This document shows, piece by piece, positions 1 through 9,815 of a DNA stretch of 64,000 nt (the stretch's first letter is position 1; every line of letters starts with the position of its first letter). The notes under the pieces were generated by a model, which saw nothing but the letters and a program-made list of their open reading frames with translations, ran no database searches and was not told where the DNA came from. Source of the DNA: Vulcanococcus sp. Clear-D1 (GTDB taxonomy: Bacteria > Cyanobacteriota > Cyanobacteriia > PCC-6307 > Cyanobiaceae); assembly GCF_014654725.1 (NCBI RefSeq), contig NZ_JACVZV010000003.1, positions 38,247 through 102,246 of the forward strand, in the 5' to 3' direction. A program made the position numbers and the translations under genes.

Positions 1-154
1 CCTCGAGCCGGCGCAAGAGCAACAGCAGCGCTTCGGGCTCGCCATCCACCTCATCCGCCAAGGCCTGGAGGCTCATCAGTTCGGCGCTGAGCCGCGCTTC
101 CCAGTCGCCTGCCGCAAGGCTGCGGGTGGAATCAATGGAGCTGCCGTCGTTCAT
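1..154 (-). CDS. Partial hypothetical protein (N-terminus only)
   Basis: An open frame runs off the left edge of the window on the minus strand, starting at an ATG at 154. The 51 visible residues begin MNDGSSIDSTRSL and continue with an acidic, Leu- and Glu-rich helical stretch; no motif is recognisable. It is divergent from psbO, and the shared upstream region holds a perfect inverted repeat at 167-200. The function is unknown; codon use looks like the neighbours'. The gene body lies outside the window, so the reading frame rests on openness and position only. Confidence 0.5.
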   Translation of the reverse strand, partial: MNDGSSIDSTRSLAAGDWEARLSAELMSLQALADEVDGEPEALLLLLRRLE

Positions 155-166
155 TCGGTCTGGATC

Positions 167-200
167 CGCGGCTCTCGCATACAGGTTGTTGAGAGCCGCG
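167..200. repeat. 10-bp perfect inverted repeat upstream of psbO
   Basis: CGCGGCTCTC at 167-176 is repeated as its exact reverse complement at 191-200, with a 14-nt spacer. It lies in the 139-bp gap between the divergent minus-strand gene and psbO, about 95 nt before the psbO start. It could be an operator or an RNA hairpin; a T-rich stretch follows at 221-225. Confidence 0.6.
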
Positions 201-293
201 ACATGGTACGCGGAATGGGCTTTTTGCACCGGTAGTATCCGCAGCGGGCGCACCCCATCCAGAGGTTTTCCCCTGTCAGACCGGCTTCTCCCC

Positions 294-1115
294 ATGCGTT
301 TCCGTCCTCTGCTGGCCCTTGTGCTGGCGCTCTGTCTCACCCTCGTGACCGCCTGCAGCGGCGGCGCCAAGGCTGTTGATCGGGCCAACCTCACCTACGA
401 CGACATCCACAACACCGGTCTGGCCAACGACTGTCCGACCCTGCCGGATTCGGCCCGTGGTTCGATCAGCCTGGATGCGGGTACGAAGTACCAGCTGCGT
501 GAGATCTGCATGCACCCCTCTGAGGTGTACGTGAAGGGCGAGCCCGCCAACAAGCGCCAGGAAGCGCAGTTTGTGGAGTCGAAAATCCTCACCCGTTTCA
601 CCACCAGCCTCGATCAGGTGTATGGCGATCTGGCGGTGACCGGCAATGGCATCAACTTCCAGGAGCAGGGCGGTATCGACTTCCAGATCGTGACCGTGCT
701 TCTGCCCGGCGGCGAAGAAGTGCCCTTCACCTTCTCCAGCAAGGAGCTGAATGCCACCGCTGATGGCGCCGCCATCACCACCAGCACCGATCTGAATGGC
801 ACCTACCGCGTGCCCAGCTACCGCACCTCCAACTTCCTGGATCCCAAGGGTCGCGCTCTCACCACCGGTGTGCAGTACGCCCAGGGTCTGGTGGCTCTCA
901 ACGGCCAGGACGACGAACTGGCCCGTGAGAACGCCAAGCGCTACATCGATGGCACTGGTGAGATGAACCTCTCCATCACCAAGGTGGATGCCTCCACCGG
1001 TGAATTCGCTGGCGTGTTCACCGCGATTCAGCCTTCCGATACCGACATGGGCAGCCATGACCCCGTCGACGTGAAGATCACTGGCCAGCTCTATGGCCGC
1101 CTGGAGAAGGCCTGA
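294..1115 (+). CDS. psbO: PsbO, photosystem II manganese-stabilising protein (lipoprotein-like signal)
   Basis: This is the 273-residue extrinsic 33-kDa subunit that shields and stabilises the Mn4CaO5 cluster on the lumenal face of photosystem II. The mature part begins with the family hallmark LTYDDIHNTGLAND, and Cys47 and Cys72 form the expected disulfide pair. The ATG at 294 is chosen because it opens a compact hydrophobic signal peptide; the frame stays open further upstream, but that part has no signal-like sequence. Oddly, the signal ends L-V-T-A-C (Cys21), a good lipobox, rather than the Ala-x-Ala type typical of other cyanobacteria, so the mature protein may be lipid-anchored. A strong terminator follows. 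Confidence 0.96.
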   Translation: MRFRPLLALVLALCLTLVTACSGGAKAVDRANLTYDDIHNTGLANDCPTLPDSARGSISLDAGTKYQLREICMHPSEVYVKGEPANKRQEAQFVESKILTRFTTSLDQVYGDLAVTGNGINFQEQGGIDFQIVTVLLPGGEEVPFTFSSKELNATADGAAITTSTDLNGTYRVPSYRTSNFLDPKGRALTTGVQYAQGLVALNGQDDELARENAKRYIDGTGEMNLSITKVDASTGEFAGVFTAIQPSDTDMGSHDPVDVKITGQLYGRLEKA

Positions 1116-1157
1116 TCAACGCCTCAGCGTGATCTTGCATCGCTTTCTGACATCACG

Positions 1158-1182
1158 AGGGGCCTTGAGGGGCCCCTTTTTT
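1158..1182 (+). terminator. Rho-independent terminator of psbO
   Basis: AGGGGCC (1158-1164) and GGCCCCT (1171-1177) form a perfect 7-bp stem with a 6-nt loop, followed directly by a run of T. It lies 42 nt after the psbO stop, so psbO is probably monocistronic. Confidence 0.9.
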
Positions 1183-1270
1183 CATGCCTGGACGGGCGGG
1201 AGCGTGGGGGATGCCGGCGGCGAGGCCTTGCTCTGGGAGAATCGCCCGCAACGATTGACCTCCCGCCGCC

Positions 1271-2437
1271 ATGACGAGCACCGTCGCCTTCTCCAAAGGC
1301 CTGATTGCACCCCATGGCGGCAGCCTGGTGGATCTGCGGGTTCCGGCCGAGCAGCGCGACGCGGCCAAGGCCGGTGTGGATCACGTGGTGGAGTGCTCCG
1401 ATCGCAACGCCTGCGACGTGGAGCTGCTGATGGTGGGCGGCTTCTCGCCCCTGCGCGGCTTCATGCACCAGGAGGATTACCAGTCGGTGGTGGAGAGCAA
1501 CCGCACCACCAGTGGCCTGCTGTTTGGTCTGCCGATCGTGATGGACACCCAGCGCGACGACATCGCGGTGGGCCAGAAGCTGCTGCTCACCTACCGCGGC
1601 CAGGAGCTGGCGGTGATGACGGTGGAAAGCAAGTGGGAACCCGACAAGGCCCGCGAGGCCGTGGGTTGCTACGGCACCTCCTCACTCGAGCACCCTGCCG
1701 TGAAGATGATCGCCACCGAGCGCGGTCGCTATTACCTCGGTGGTGCCATTCAGGGCCTGGAGCTCCCCAACCGTGTGTTTCCCTGCAAAACCCCGGCTGA
1801 GGTGCGCGCCACCCTCCCCGAGGGGCAGGACGTGGTGGCATTCCAGTGCCGTAATCCCATCCACCGCGCTCACTACGAGCTGTTTACCCGCGCCCTCGAC
1901 GCCAGCAACGTGAGCGATCAGGGCGTGGTGTTGGTGCACCCCACTTGTGGTCCCACCCAGGACGACGACATCTCCGGCGAAGTGCGCTTCCAGACCTATG
2001 AGCGCCTGGCTGCTGAGGTGAACAATCCCCGCATCCGCTGGGCCTACCTGCCCTACTCGATGCACATGGCTGGCCCCCGTGAGGCGCTGCAGCACATGAT
2101 CATCCGCAAGAACTACGGCTGCACCCACTTCATCATTGGCCGCGACATGGCGGGCTGTAAGTCGTCGATCAGTGGCGACGACTTCTACGGTCCCTACCAA
2201 GCCCAGGATTTCGCCCGCGACAACGCTCCAGAGCTAGGCATGGAAACCGTGCCCTCGCTCAACCTTGTGTACACCGAGGAGGAGGGCTACGTAACGGCTG
2301 AACACGCCGATGCCCGCGGCCTGCACGTGAAGAAGCTCAGCGGCACCCAGTTCCGCAAGATGCTGCGCAGCGGTGAGGAGATCCCGGAGTGGTTCGCTTT
2401 CCGTAGCGTGGTGGACGTTCTGCGGGCCGCCGCCTGA
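1271..2437 (+). CDS. sat: Sulfate adenylyltransferase (ATP sulfurylase)
   Basis: A 388-residue single-polypeptide ATP sulfurylase that makes adenosine-5'-phosphosulfate from ATP and sulfate, the first step of assimilatory sulfate reduction. It carries the family's substrate-binding motif QCRNPIHRAH at residues 192-201 and the GRDMAG loop at 290-295, in place of the usual GRDHAG. The length matches prokaryotic stand-alone Sat enzymes; there is no APS-kinase extension. It sits between psbO and ftsH, an order I recall from marine Synechococcus and Prochlorococcus. It has its own 5' region after the psbO terminator. Confidence 0.96.
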   Translation: MTSTVAFSKGLIAPHGGSLVDLRVPAEQRDAAKAGVDHVVECSDRNACDVELLMVGGFSPLRGFMHQEDYQSVVESNRTTSGLLFGLPIVMDTQRDDIAVGQKLLLTYRGQELAVMTVESKWEPDKAREAVGCYGTSSLEHPAVKMIATERGRYYLGGAIQGLELPNRVFPCKTPAEVRATLPEGQDVVAFQCRNPIHRAHYELFTRALDASNVSDQGVVLVHPTCGPTQDDDISGEVRFQTYERLAAEVNNPRIRWAYLPYSMHMAGPREALQHMIIRKNYGCTHFIIGRDMAGCKSSISGDDFYGPYQAQDFARDNAPELGMETVPSLNLVYTEEEGYVTAEHADARGLHVKKLSGTQFRKMLRSGEEIPEWFAFRSVVDVLRAAA

Positions 2438-2474
2438 GAGCGGTTAACATTCCTTAATCACAGCGGAGATCCAA

Positions 2475-4319
<1,845 letters not shown>

Positions 4320-4329
4320 TCCCTCCGGC

Positions 4330-4941
4330 TTGATCAGTGGCCTGCACCGTCAGCCTTTGCTGGCGGTGCTCAGGCCTCATTCCCCTGAACAGGCTCGCCT
4401 GCAGCTCCAGCAGCTGCACCAGGCGGGCCTTTGTCATGCCGAGTTGGCTGTGGATCCCACGCCGGCGTGGGTGGCGATGTCGCGCGAGTTGGTGAGCGAC
4501 TTCCCCGAGCTGCGGCTCGGGGCTGCTTCGGTGCGTTCTGCAGCGGGTCTTGAAGCCGCCTTGGCCGCGGGGCTTGGCTACGTGGTGTCGCCGATCCTCG
4601 ATCGCGCTCTGCTCGAGCAAGCTTCGGCTGCGGCGATCACCCTGGTGCCGGGCGTGTTCAGTCCTACGGAGATTGCGACGGCCGTGCAGTGGGGAGCGCC
4701 GGCGGTGAAGCTGTATCCAGCGGCGAGCCTGGGGCCTGGTTATTGGCGTTCCTTGGCGGGGCCGCTGGGGCCGTTGCCGTTCTGCATCGCGGCCGGTGGG
4801 CTTGCTGTTGCCGATGCCGCCGCCTGGTATGCGGCGGGTGTGGATGCCATCGCTTTGGGCGGCACCTTATTCAGCGGCGATCGGCTCGATCCGGCGCTGC
4901 ACCAACTTGTTGTCAGCCTGAGATCAAAGTGCTACCCCTGA
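4330..4941 (+). CDS. eda: KDPG/KHG aldolase-like protein (divergent Eda)
   Basis: A 203-residue class I aldolase of the 2-keto-3-deoxy-6-phosphogluconate aldolase family, which splits KDPG to pyruvate and glyceraldehyde 3-phosphate. The Schiff-base lysine is Lys127 in PAVKLYPA, preceded by TLVPGVFSPTE, and a Glu equivalent to the catalytic Glu45 of the E. coli enzyme is Glu38. The motif after it reads AVDPTPAW, so the Arg that binds phosphate in E. coli (within VTLRTP) is missing. A TTG at 4330 is the likely start, 10 nt after ftsH. Substrate specificity is therefore uncertain; it may be KHG- or another 2-keto acid-directed enzyme. Confidence 0.8.
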   Translation: MISGLHRQPLLAVLRPHSPEQARLQLQQLHQAGLCHAELAVDPTPAWVAMSRELVSDFPELRLGAASVRSAAGLEAALAAGLGYVVSPILDRALLEQASAAAITLVPGVFSPTEIATAVQWGAPAVKLYPAASLGPGYWRSLAGPLGPLPFCIAAGGLAVADAAAWYAAGVDAIALGGTLFSGDRLDPALHQLVVSLRSKCYP

Positions 4942-4960
4942 GATAGACGATGTTGTCTCT

Positions 4961-5602
4961 ATGTCTCAGCTCACGATCAAGCTCAGCGACAAGGCCGATG
5001 CCCTGATCGCTCAGCTCCAAAAGGAGATCTTCAACCGCCGCCGCAAGAAGGTGTCAGCCGCTGGCGTGGTGGAGACCCTGGTGGAGAGCGGCGCCAAATC
5101 GCAATCCGACAAGCGCTTTGCCACCTCCTGGAAGAATCTGATCAGCGACATTGAGAAAGCTGCCAAGCTGGCCAATGCCCACGGCAGCAAGCCCGCGAAC
5201 CTCAGCGATGCCGAATGGGCGTTGGTGCTCAGTCACCGCGCTCGCTCTGGGGGAGCAACACCCAGAGTGCAGTCCGCTGCCAAGGCCCCGGTCAAACCGG
5301 CCGCGAAAACCACGCGCCGCAGTGCTGCCGCTAAGCCAACCGCTCAAGCAGCCGCCGCGAAGTCAGCGGCCAAGTCGGCAGCCAAGCCTGCTGCGAAGGC
5401 CAAACCCAAACCGGCGAAGGCAGCTCGCAATCCGGTGAAGAAGACCGCGGTGAAGGCTTCGCCGAAAGCGAAGGCCACAGCGAGCAGCACGGCAGGGTCC
5501 TCTGCGGCACGTCGCATGGCGAAGGCGGTGAGTCGTCTGAGTGCAGCAGCGCCGGTGCTGGCCAGCAGCAACGGCGTCGCGCAGCTCACTGGCGTGAGCT
5601 GA
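4961..5602 (+). CDS. Hypothetical protein with histone H1-like Lys/Ala/Pro-rich tail
   Basis: A 213-residue protein in two parts. Residues 1-95 look folded and helical, starting MSQLTIKLSDKADALIAQ and containing a basic NRRRKKVS patch. Residues 96-190 are low-complexity Ala-Lys-Pro repeats (AAKS, AAKP, KPKPAK) like the C-terminal tails of histone H1 and bacterial HU/AlgP proteins. Such tails bind DNA or RNA non-specifically, so a nucleoid-associated role is a reasonable inference. No enzyme motif is visible. It lies 19 nt after the aldolase gene and converges with aroC. The function is not established. Confidence 0.75.
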   Translation: MSQLTIKLSDKADALIAQLQKEIFNRRRKKVSAAGVVETLVESGAKSQSDKRFATSWKNLISDIEKAAKLANAHGSKPANLSDAEWALVLSHRARSGGATPRVQSAAKAPVKPAAKTTRRSAAAKPTAQAAAAKSAAKSAAKPAAKAKPKPAKAARNPVKKTAVKASPKAKATASSTAGSSAARRMAKAVSRLSAAAPVLASSNGVAQLTGVS

Positions 5603-5626
5603 CGGCTGCTTGCCGCGAACGGCTGA

Positions 5627-6715
5627 TCACCACAGGCTGCACTGGCCTTGTTGGCGCAGCAGGTGATCAGCCAACACCAACGCCACCATGGCTTCCACCA
5701 TCGGCACGGCCCGGGGCAGCACACAAGGGTCGTGCCGGCCTTTGGCTTCCAGCGTGGTGGCCTCGCCCTTGGCGTTGATCGTTTGCTGGGCTTTGCGAAT
5801 CGTGGCCGTGGGCTTGAACGCCACCCGGATCACAATCGGTTCGCCGTTGCTGATGCCGCCTTGAATGCCACCGGAGTTATTGGTGGCGGTGTGGAGCGAT
5901 CCATCGCCGGTGGGCAGAAAGGCATCGTTGTGCTCGCTGCCTTTCTGCAGCGTGCCCTCAAATCCTGAGCCGATCTCAAAGCCCTTCGTGGCCGGGAGCG
6001 ACATCACCGCCTTGGCCAGATCGGCTTCGAGCTTGTCGAACACCGGCATGCCCAGACCCACCGGCGCATGACGCACCACACACTCGATCACGCCGCCGCA
6101 GGAATCGCCATCGCGGCCGATTGCCTCAATCCGCTCGATCATCTGCTCCGCCATGGCGGCATCCGGGCAGCGCACAATGTTGCGCTCCACATCCTCCAGG
6201 CGCACCGTGACTGGATCAACGGCGGCCTCGAGGGTGTGAATTCGCTTCACCCAGGCGATCACCTCGGTGCCATGGGCCTTGGCCAGCAGTTGTTTGGCGA
6301 TGGCACCGGCTGCCACCCGCCCGATCGTTTCGCGGGCTGAGGCGCGCCCGCCGCCACTGCGGGCCTGGATGCCGTATTTCGCCTGATAGGTGGCATCGGC
6401 ATGGGAGGGGCGGAAGGCCACCTCCATTTCCTTGTAGTCCTGCGGGCGCTGATCCTTGTTGCGCACCACCATCGCGATCGGCGTGCCAAGGGTGACGCCA
6501 TCGAGGAGACCGCTGAGGATCTCAACGCGGTCGTCTTCCTTGCGGGGTGTGGTGATCTTGCTCTGACCAGGTTTGCGCCGATCCAGCTCTGTCTGAATTG
6601 CTTCGAGATCCAGTTCCAGCCGCGGCGGGCAGCCATCCACGATCACACCCACCCCACCGCCATGGGATTCACCGAAGGTGCTGATGCGGAAGAGATCGCC
6701 GAAGCTGCTGCCCAT
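5627..6715 (-). CDS. aroC: Chorismate synthase
   Basis: A 362-residue enzyme that converts 5-enolpyruvylshikimate-3-phosphate to chorismate with reduced FMN, the last step of the shikimate pathway. The N-terminus [20 protein letters not shown] carries the FGESHG signature, and [10 protein letters not shown] and the basic KxGRHDPC regions are also conserved. The ATG at 6715 is preferred over the open upstream frame because it matches the family N-terminus. The gene is divergent from nth (59-bp gap) and converges with the H1-tailed gene. Confidence 0.97.
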   Translation of the reverse strand: MGSSFGDLFRISTFGESHGGGVGVIVDGCPPRLELDLEAIQTELDRRKPGQSKITTPRKEDDRVEILSGLLDGVTLGTPIAMVVRNKDQRPQDYKEMEVAFRPSHADATYQAKYGIQARSGGGRASARETIGRVAAGAIAKQLLAKAHGTEVIAWVKRIHTLEAAVDPVTVRLEDVERNIVRCPDAAMAEQMIERIEAIGRDGDSCGGVIECVVRHAPVGLGMPVFDKLEADLAKAVMSLPATKGFEIGSGFEGTLQKGSEHNDAFLPTGDGSLHTATNNSGGIQGGISNGEPIVIRVAFKPTATIRKAQQTINAKGEATTLEAKGRHDPCVLPRAVPMVEAMVALVLADHLLRQQGQCSLW

Positions 6716-6774
6716 GGGCTGAATGCGCTGCAGCGAGCCTACAAACTGGGCCTTGAGAACAGTCTGACGCGACG

Positions 6775-7428
6775 GTGAGGAAAGAGGAGCGGGCCGCCTT
6801 GATCCTGCAGCGGCTGGAGCAGCACTACCCCACCACACCGGTGCCGCTCGATCACAGCGATCCTTTCACTTTGTTGATTGCCGTGTTGCTCAGTGCCCAG
6901 TGCACGGATAAGAAGGTGAATGAGGTCACGCCAGCTTTGTTTGCAGCCGGGCCGACTCCGCAGGCGATGGCTGCACTGCCCGAGGCCACGATCCTGGGCC
7001 ACATTCGGCAGCTGGGGCTGGCGACAACCAAAGCCCGCAATGTGAAACGCCTTGCGGAGTTGTTGCTCGAACGCAACAACGGTGAGGTGCCAGCCAGTTT
7101 TCAGGCCCTGGAGGCTCTGCCTGGTGTGGGCCACAAGACGGCGTCGGTGGTGATGGCTCAGGCGTTTGGCGTGCCCGCTTTCCCGGTGGATACACATATC
7201 CATCGTTTGGCTCAGCGCTGGGGCCTGAGCAGCGGTGTGAGCGTGATGCGTACCGAAACAGATCTCAAGCGCCTGTTCCCCAAACACGCCTGGAACAAGC
7301 TCCACCTGCAGATCATTTTTTACGGCCGCGAATTCTGCACCGCCCGCGGCTGCGATGGCACGATCTGCCCGCTCTGCCGTGAGCTGTATCCCAAGCGCCG
7401 TAAGCCGGTGGCCTGGATCAAGGCCTGA
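6775..7428 (+). CDS. nth: Endonuclease III (DNA glycosylase/AP lyase)
   Basis: A 217-residue base-excision repair enzyme that removes oxidised pyrimidines and nicks the abasic site. The helix-hairpin-helix motif [10 protein letters not shown] contains the catalytic Lys121, and Asp139 is in [11 protein letters not shown]. Four cysteines (188, 193, 198, 201) lie at the C-terminus, spaced x4-x4-x2, unlike the x6-x2-x5 pattern of the E. coli [4Fe-4S] loop, and no cysteine follows. A GTG at 6775 is the likely start; the divergent aroC gene leaves little room upstream. It may carry a modified cluster or have lost part of it. Confidence 0.93.
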   Translation: MRKEERAALILQRLEQHYPTTPVPLDHSDPFTLLIAVLLSAQCTDKKVNEVTPALFAAGPTPQAMAALPEATILGHIRQLGLATTKARNVKRLAELLLERNNGEVPASFQALEALPGVGHKTASVVMAQAFGVPAFPVDTHIHRLAQRWGLSSGVSVMRTETDLKRLFPKHAWNKLHLQIIFYGREFCTARGCDGTICPLCRELYPKRRKPVAWIKA

Positions 7429-7475
7429 ATCGCCAATCGCCGAGCGGCGTCTCGAGCCGCGCCAGGTATCCGCCC

Positions 7476-7505
7476 AACAAAAAGCCCCCGCTAATGCGGG
7501 GGCCT
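7476..7505 (-). terminator. Terminator of psbA
   Basis: On the minus strand a perfect 8-bp stem (GCCCCCGC at 7484-7491 with GCGGGGGC at 7496-7503, loop of 4) is followed by a T-rich tract (AAAAA on the plus strand at 7479-7483). It lies about 40 nt after the psbA stop. The stem could also slow readthrough from nth. Confidence 0.9.
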
Positions 7506-7544
7506 TCCGATCCAACCAAGGTTGAACCGTGTTGAGGATCAACC

Positions 7545-8624
7545 TCAGCCGATGGCAGGTGCAGTCAGAGCCACGGGGGTGGCTTCTGCAGCAGCCAGGT
7601 CGAGGGGGAAGTTGTGAGCGTTGCGCTCGTGCATCACTTCCATGCCCAGACCAGCGCGGTTCAGCACGTCAGCCCAGGTGTTCAGAACACGACCCTGGGA
7701 ATCCAGGATGGACTGGTTGAAGTTGAAACCGTTCAGGTTGAAGGCCATGGTGCTCACGCCCAGGGCGGTGAACCAGATGCCAACCACGGGCCAGGCAGCC
7801 AGGAAGAAGTGCAGGCTGCGGCTGTTGTTGAACGAGGCGTATTGGAAGATCAGGCGACCGAAGTAACCGTGGGCAGCCACGATGTTGTAGGTCTCTTCCT
7901 CTTGGCCGAACTTGTAGCCGTAGTTCTGGCTCTCGCTCTCGGTGGTTTCACGCACCAGGGAGGAGGTCACCAGCGAGCCGTGCATGGCGGAGAACAGGGA
8001 GCCACCGAACACACCAGCCACACCAAGCATGTGGAAGGGGTGCATCAGGATGTTGTGCTCAGCCTGGAACACCAACATGTAGTTGAAGGTGCCGGAGATA
8101 CCCAGGGGCATGGCGTCCGAGAAGGAGCCCTGACCGAAGGGATACACCAGGAACACAGCAGAGGCAGCAGCCACGGGTGCGCTGTAAGCAACGCAGATCC
8201 AGGGACGCATGCCCAGGCGGTAGGAGAGTTCCCACTCACGACCCATGTAGGCGTAGATGCCGATGAGGAAGTGGAAAACAACCAGCTGGAAAGGACCGCC
8301 GTTGTACAGCCACTCGTCGAGGCTGGCGGCTTCCCAAATGGGATAGAAGTGCAGACCGATGGCGTTGCTGCTGGGGATCACAGCGCCGGAGATGATGTTG
8401 TTGCCATACATCAGGCTGCCGGCCACAGGCTCACGGATGCCGTCGATGTCGACGGGGGGAGCTGCGATGAAAGCAACGATGAAGCAGATGGTGGCTGCCA
8501 GCAGGCAGGGGATCATCAGAACGCCGAACCAACCCACATAGAGGCGGTTGTCGGTGCTGGTGACCCACTCGCAGAACTGGTTCCACGCAGAAGCGCCTTG
8601 GCGCTGCTGGAGAGTGGTGGTCAT
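7545..8624 (-). CDS. psbA: Photosystem II D1 protein, high-light (D1:2) type
   Basis: The 359-residue D1 reaction-centre subunit that binds the Mn4CaO5 cluster, YZ, pheophytin and QB. Start [10 protein letters not shown] is the conserved N-terminus. Residue 130 is Glu (in [11 protein letters not shown]), the feature that separates the high-light D1:2 form from the D1:1 form with Gln130. The C-terminus has Asp342 and Ala344 followed by a 15-residue extension removed by CtpA. A short in-frame extension upstream of 8624 is not family-like. Only one psbA copy is in this window; picocyanobacteria usually carry several. Confidence 0.98.
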   Translation of the reverse strand: MTTTLQQRQGASAWNQFCEWVTSTDNRLYVGWFGVLMIPCLLAATICFIVAFIAAPPVDIDGIREPVAGSLMYGNNIISGAVIPSSNAIGLHFYPIWEAASLDEWLYNGGPFQLVVFHFLIGIYAYMGREWELSYRLGMRPWICVAYSAPVAAASAVFLVYPFGQGSFSDAMPLGISGTFNYMLVFQAEHNILMHPFHMLGVAGVFGGSLFSAMHGSLVTSSLVRETTESESQNYGYKFGQEEETYNIVAAHGYFGRLIFQYASFNNSRSLHFFLAAWPVVGIWFTALGVSTMAFNLNGFNFNQSILDSQGRVLNTWADVLNRAGLGMEVMHERNAHNFPLDLAAAEATPVALTAPAIG

Positions 8625-8655
8625 GAGTACGGGATACGTAGTGCTCAGCGGCAAA

Positions 8656-8669
8656 ACCTGAAATCAGGT
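8656..8669. repeat. Dyad in the psbA leader
   Basis: ACCTGA at 8656-8661 and its reverse complement TCAGGT at 8664-8669 are separated by 2 nt. The dyad lies 32-45 nt upstream of the psbA start, within the likely transcribed leader. It is too tight for a stable RNA hairpin but could be a protein-binding site. Confidence 0.4.
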
Positions 8670-8723
8670 CCAGCGCCGGAGCGGGAAGGAAGGACAGGCC
8701 GGTAACCCGCCCTGCCAAGACCC

Positions 8724-8751
8724 AATGTAACGGATGTTTGCGCCGTGTGAC
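8724..8751 (-). promoter_or_regulatory. Candidate psbA promoter with GTTACATT half-site
   Basis: Reading the minus strand, GTCACA (-35-like, 8751-8746) is followed 16 nt later by TACATT (-10-like, 8729-8724), each matching four of six consensus bases. The -10 is part of GTTACATT (8731-8724), a perfect half of the HLR1 element bound by the regulator RpaB; the second half is not recognisable. The resulting leader would be about 90 nt. Confidence 0.35.
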
Positions 8752-8831
8752 GCGCTCTTAAGGGAGTGGATGGGTTGCCCCGGCACCAGCGGTGCTTATC
8801 TCAATGATCAGCTGCGCTTGTAGCCCCTGTG

Positions 8832-9809
8832 ATGGCAGGCGGTCTCGTCACCTGGAGCCCCAGCGTCACCCTTGTGCCCACCCAGGGGTGTTTCAACGCC
8901 TGCAGCTACTGCAGCTTTCGTGTGCCCCTGGAGCAGGCGGTGCCGTTGTCGCAGCGCGAGGCCCTCGAGCAGCTGCAGGCGCGCCCTGCGGCCGCTGAGG
9001 TGTTGCTGCTCAGCGGTGAGGTGGCGCCTAACGCGCCCTCCCGCGGGGAATGGTTTTCCCGGTTGCGACAGTTGAGCGCTCTGGCTTTGGCCCAGGGGCG
9101 CCTGCCCCACACCAATGCCGGCCCGCTTTCGCTGCGTGAAATGGCGGCGCTGGGCCGCCTGAATCCCTCCATGGGATTGATGCTGGAGGGCGTCGGGCCT
9201 GCCTACGACGCGCTCCATCGCCACGCGCCCAGCAAAACTCTGGCCAGTCGCCTGGCTCAGCTGGAGCAGGCCGGCCGGCTCGGGATTCCTTTCACCACGG
9301 GGCTGCTGCTTGGTGTGGGCGAAAGCATGGAAGAGCGCGTTCAGGCGCTGGAGCTGCTGGTTGGGGTGCAGCGCCGCTGGGGTCACCTTCAGGAGGTGAT
9401 CCTGCAGCCCTGGCGCCCTGACGGGGAGGCGGCCCGGCCGCTCAGCCCTTCCGAACAAGCCGACCTGCTGGAGCTGATCGCTATGGCCCGCCAGCTGCTG
9501 CCGCCAGAGGTGCATCTGCAGACGCCTCCCAACCTCTGGCCTCTGGAGCAGCTGCCCGCGGTCTTGGAGGCTGGCATCAACGACCTCGGCGGGATCGACA
9601 CGGTGGATGTGATCAATCCGGCCTATCCCCAGCCAGCACCCGAAGCCCTGCGCCAGCTGCTGGTCTCACGGGGTTGGCGTCTTGAGCCGCGCACCTGCGT
9701 GCATCGCCACTGGTGGTCTTGGCTGCCTGCCGTTCTGCGGCGGCGCGTGGAGCAGCGGGCGCGCTTGTTAGCGTCCGGACCGGCCCTGGCCAACGCGCCC
9801 CACCTCTGA
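8832..9809 (+). CDS. cofG: 7,8-didemethyl-8-hydroxy-5-deazariboflavin (FO) synthase, CofG subunit
   Basis: A 325-residue radical SAM enzyme. Cys20, Cys24 and Cys27 in CFNACSYC ligate the [4Fe-4S] cluster near the N-terminus, and later conserved blocks include NAGPLS, the KTLASRLAQLEQAG region and DLGGID. CofG, together with CofH, condenses a ribityl-uracil with a tyrosine-derived adduct to make FO, the chromophore used by some cyanobacterial photolyases. ATG at 8832 or the adjacent GTG at 8829 are both possible starts. It is divergent from psbA and followed 6 nt later by another radical SAM gene. No cofH is visible here. Confidence 0.88.
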   Translation: MAGGLVTWSPSVTLVPTQGCFNACSYCSFRVPLEQAVPLSQREALEQLQARPAAAEVLLLSGEVAPNAPSRGEWFSRLRQLSALALAQGRLPHTNAGPLSLREMAALGRLNPSMGLMLEGVGPAYDALHRHAPSKTLASRLAQLEQAGRLGIPFTTGLLLGVGESMEERVQALELLVGVQRRWGHLQEVILQPWRPDGEAARPLSPSEQADLLELIAMARQLLPPEVHLQTPPNLWPLEQLPAVLEAGINDLGGIDTVDVINPAYPQPAPEALRQLLVSRGWRLEPRTCVHRHWWSWLPAVLRRRVEQRARLLASGPALANAPHL

Positions 9810-9815
9810 CTCACT

